Assembly (NCBI GenBank): GCA_043768625.1
Contig: JAYVKG010000071.1
Location: forward strand, 1-5,952
Direction: 5' to 3'
Length of the DNA stretch: 5,952 bases
Source of the DNA: UKL13-2 sp043768625
GTDB lineage: Bacteria > Pseudomonadota > Gammaproteobacteria > Burkholderiales > Usitatibacteraceae
Below, in pieces: positions 5,124-5,952 of this stretch. The position numbers were made by a program, and so were the translations under genes. The notes below the pieces were generated by a model. The model was not told the DNA's origin. It was given only the letters and a program-made list of their open reading frames with translations, and searched no databases. The first letter of the stretch is position 1; each line of letters begins with the position of its first letter.

Positions 5124-5952
5124 TTAAAGTTTCGCCGCGACAGCACGAATGGTATCGAGCAAATAGTCAATCGACGTTTCTGATTTGCGGTGATTGATGA
5201 TGCAGGCGCGCAATACAAACTCACCGTTTAATCTTGTGCCGGCGATAAATATGCGTCCGTCTTGCTCCAGCGCCGGGATTAATTGCTGGTTGATACTGAT
5301 AATTTGTTCAGTCGATAAATTGCTACCGGTATAGCGGAAGCAGGCAATGGCGAGGTCGCTATTGGATTTCAACTCGAAATCACTGGCAGCGTTAAGGCGG
5401 CGCTCCAGATATCGCGTGAGGTCAATATCCTTTTGCATCATTGCCTGTATTCGCGCAAAACCGTACGCCTTGAGAGACATCCACACTTTAAACGCCTTGG
5501 CATTGCGTGATAGCTGGAAGTAATGCTCGTTGAATTCCAGGCGATCGCTGGTAGGTTCCTGCGGGGCGCTCAGATAATCGGCTTGGTTGAAATACGATTC
5601 TTTCAACACCTGCCAATTACGCACCAGCGTGCAGCCGATTTCATAGGGTTGATAAAGCCATTTATGAAAATCGAGTGCAATCGAATCGGCCAGCGCCATA
5701 CCTGCATATTTATCCCGCAGTCCCGGTAGCGAGGACACTAAACCGCCATAGGCGCCATCCACGTGGAACCACATTTTGTATTGCTGCGCCACGCGCGCAA
5801 TACCAGAGAGATCATCGATCGCACCGGTGTTGACGGTACCGGCATTCCCAACCACGCAAAACGGCGTGCAGCCCGCGGCAACGTCTGCCTGGATTTGTTG
5901 TTCCAGGGCGGCAAGGTTCAGCGTGAAATCCGCATGCGTGGCAACACGTCGC
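5124..5952 (-). CDS. Group II PLP-dependent amino acid decarboxylase, C-terminal part (gene runs off the window)
   Basis: The last 275 residues of a cytoplasmic pyridoxal-5'-phosphate enzyme of the aromatic-L-amino-acid decarboxylase/glutamate decarboxylase fold; the frame is open to the window edge, so the N-terminal 40% or so is missing. Counting from the edge, it shows NAGTVNTGAIDDL (36-48), HVDGAYGG (63-70; Asp65 contacts the PLP pyridine nitrogen) and DSIALDFHKW (89-98; Lys97 is the Schiff-base lysine). Then comes the family block LSRNAKAFKVWMSLKAYG, equivalent to the 'GRR.R.LK.W...R.YG' segment of DOPA decarboxylase. It ends with FVLRACIINHRKSETSIDYLL. Expected reaction: amino acid to amine plus CO2, possibly aromatic, but substrate residues from the other half are not visible. 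Some homologues are aldehyde-forming synthases or aminotransferase-like, so the substrate and reaction type are open. Convergent with the DUF1003 gene; I see no terminator in the 51-base gap. Confidence 0.9.
   Translation of the reverse strand, partial: RRVATHADFTLNLAALEQQIQADVAAGCTPFCVVGNAGTVNTGAIDDLSGIARVAQQYKMWFHVDGAYGGLVSSLPGLRDKYAGMALADSIALDFHKWLYQPYEIGCTLVRNWQVLKESYFNQADYLSAPQEPTSDRLEFNEHYFQLSRNAKAFKVWMSLKAYGFARIQAMMQKDIDLTRYLERRLNAASDFELKSNSDLAIACFRYTGSNLSTEQIISINQQLIPALEQDGRIFIAGTRLNGEFVLRACIINHRKSETSIDYLLDTIRAVAAKL

Noticed and set aside
5069..5197. GTG-started 42-residue frame overlapping the DUF1003 stop (GGAAAGGA just before it)
   Set aside because: The start looks translation-coupled, but most of the frame lies antisense to the conserved decarboxylase C-terminus and has no recognisable features.

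Overview
The window looks like chromosomal DNA from a Gram-negative bacterium, most likely a proteobacterium and perhaps a gammaproteobacterium. The signs are moderately GC-rich coding DNA, Sec and Tat export signals, AGG-type ribosome sites, and a DUF2807 exported protein alongside a DUF1003 membrane protein. I cannot name the genus. No tRNA, rRNA, insertion sequence, CRISPR array or phage gene is visible.

Layout: (1) 1-425 has no convincing gene. (2) 426-1520 (+) is an exported alpha/beta hydrolase with a complete Ser-Asp-His triad. (3) 1741-2895 (+) is a Tat-exported, probably lipid-anchored D-amino-acid-oxidase-family flavoprotein. Its conserved C-terminal block (the GLRPxRP and HNYGHGG motifs) lies in front of the Rossmann FAD-binding motif, and the protein stops where that block would normally follow. 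This is a circular permutation of the DAAO domain and is the most interesting object here. (4) 3115-3882 (+) is an exported DUF2807 beta-solenoid protein with seven GSG rungs. (5) 3883-4493 is a long gap. Its left part holds two nested sets of inverted repeats that could form a structured RNA. Its right part holds a possible small membrane protein on the minus strand. (6) 4494-5072 (+) is a DUF1003 inner-membrane protein. (7) 5124 to the window edge (-) is the C-terminal part of a group II PLP-dependent amino acid decarboxylase, convergent with the DUF1003 gene.

The plus-strand genes are separated by gaps of about 220, 219 and 611 bases, so they are probably independent transcription units and not an operon. 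The shared theme is the cell envelope: three successive genes encode exported proteins and the next encodes a membrane protein. Two genes (oxidase and decarboxylase) are expected to act on amino acids or amines, but nothing in the sequence ties them into one pathway.
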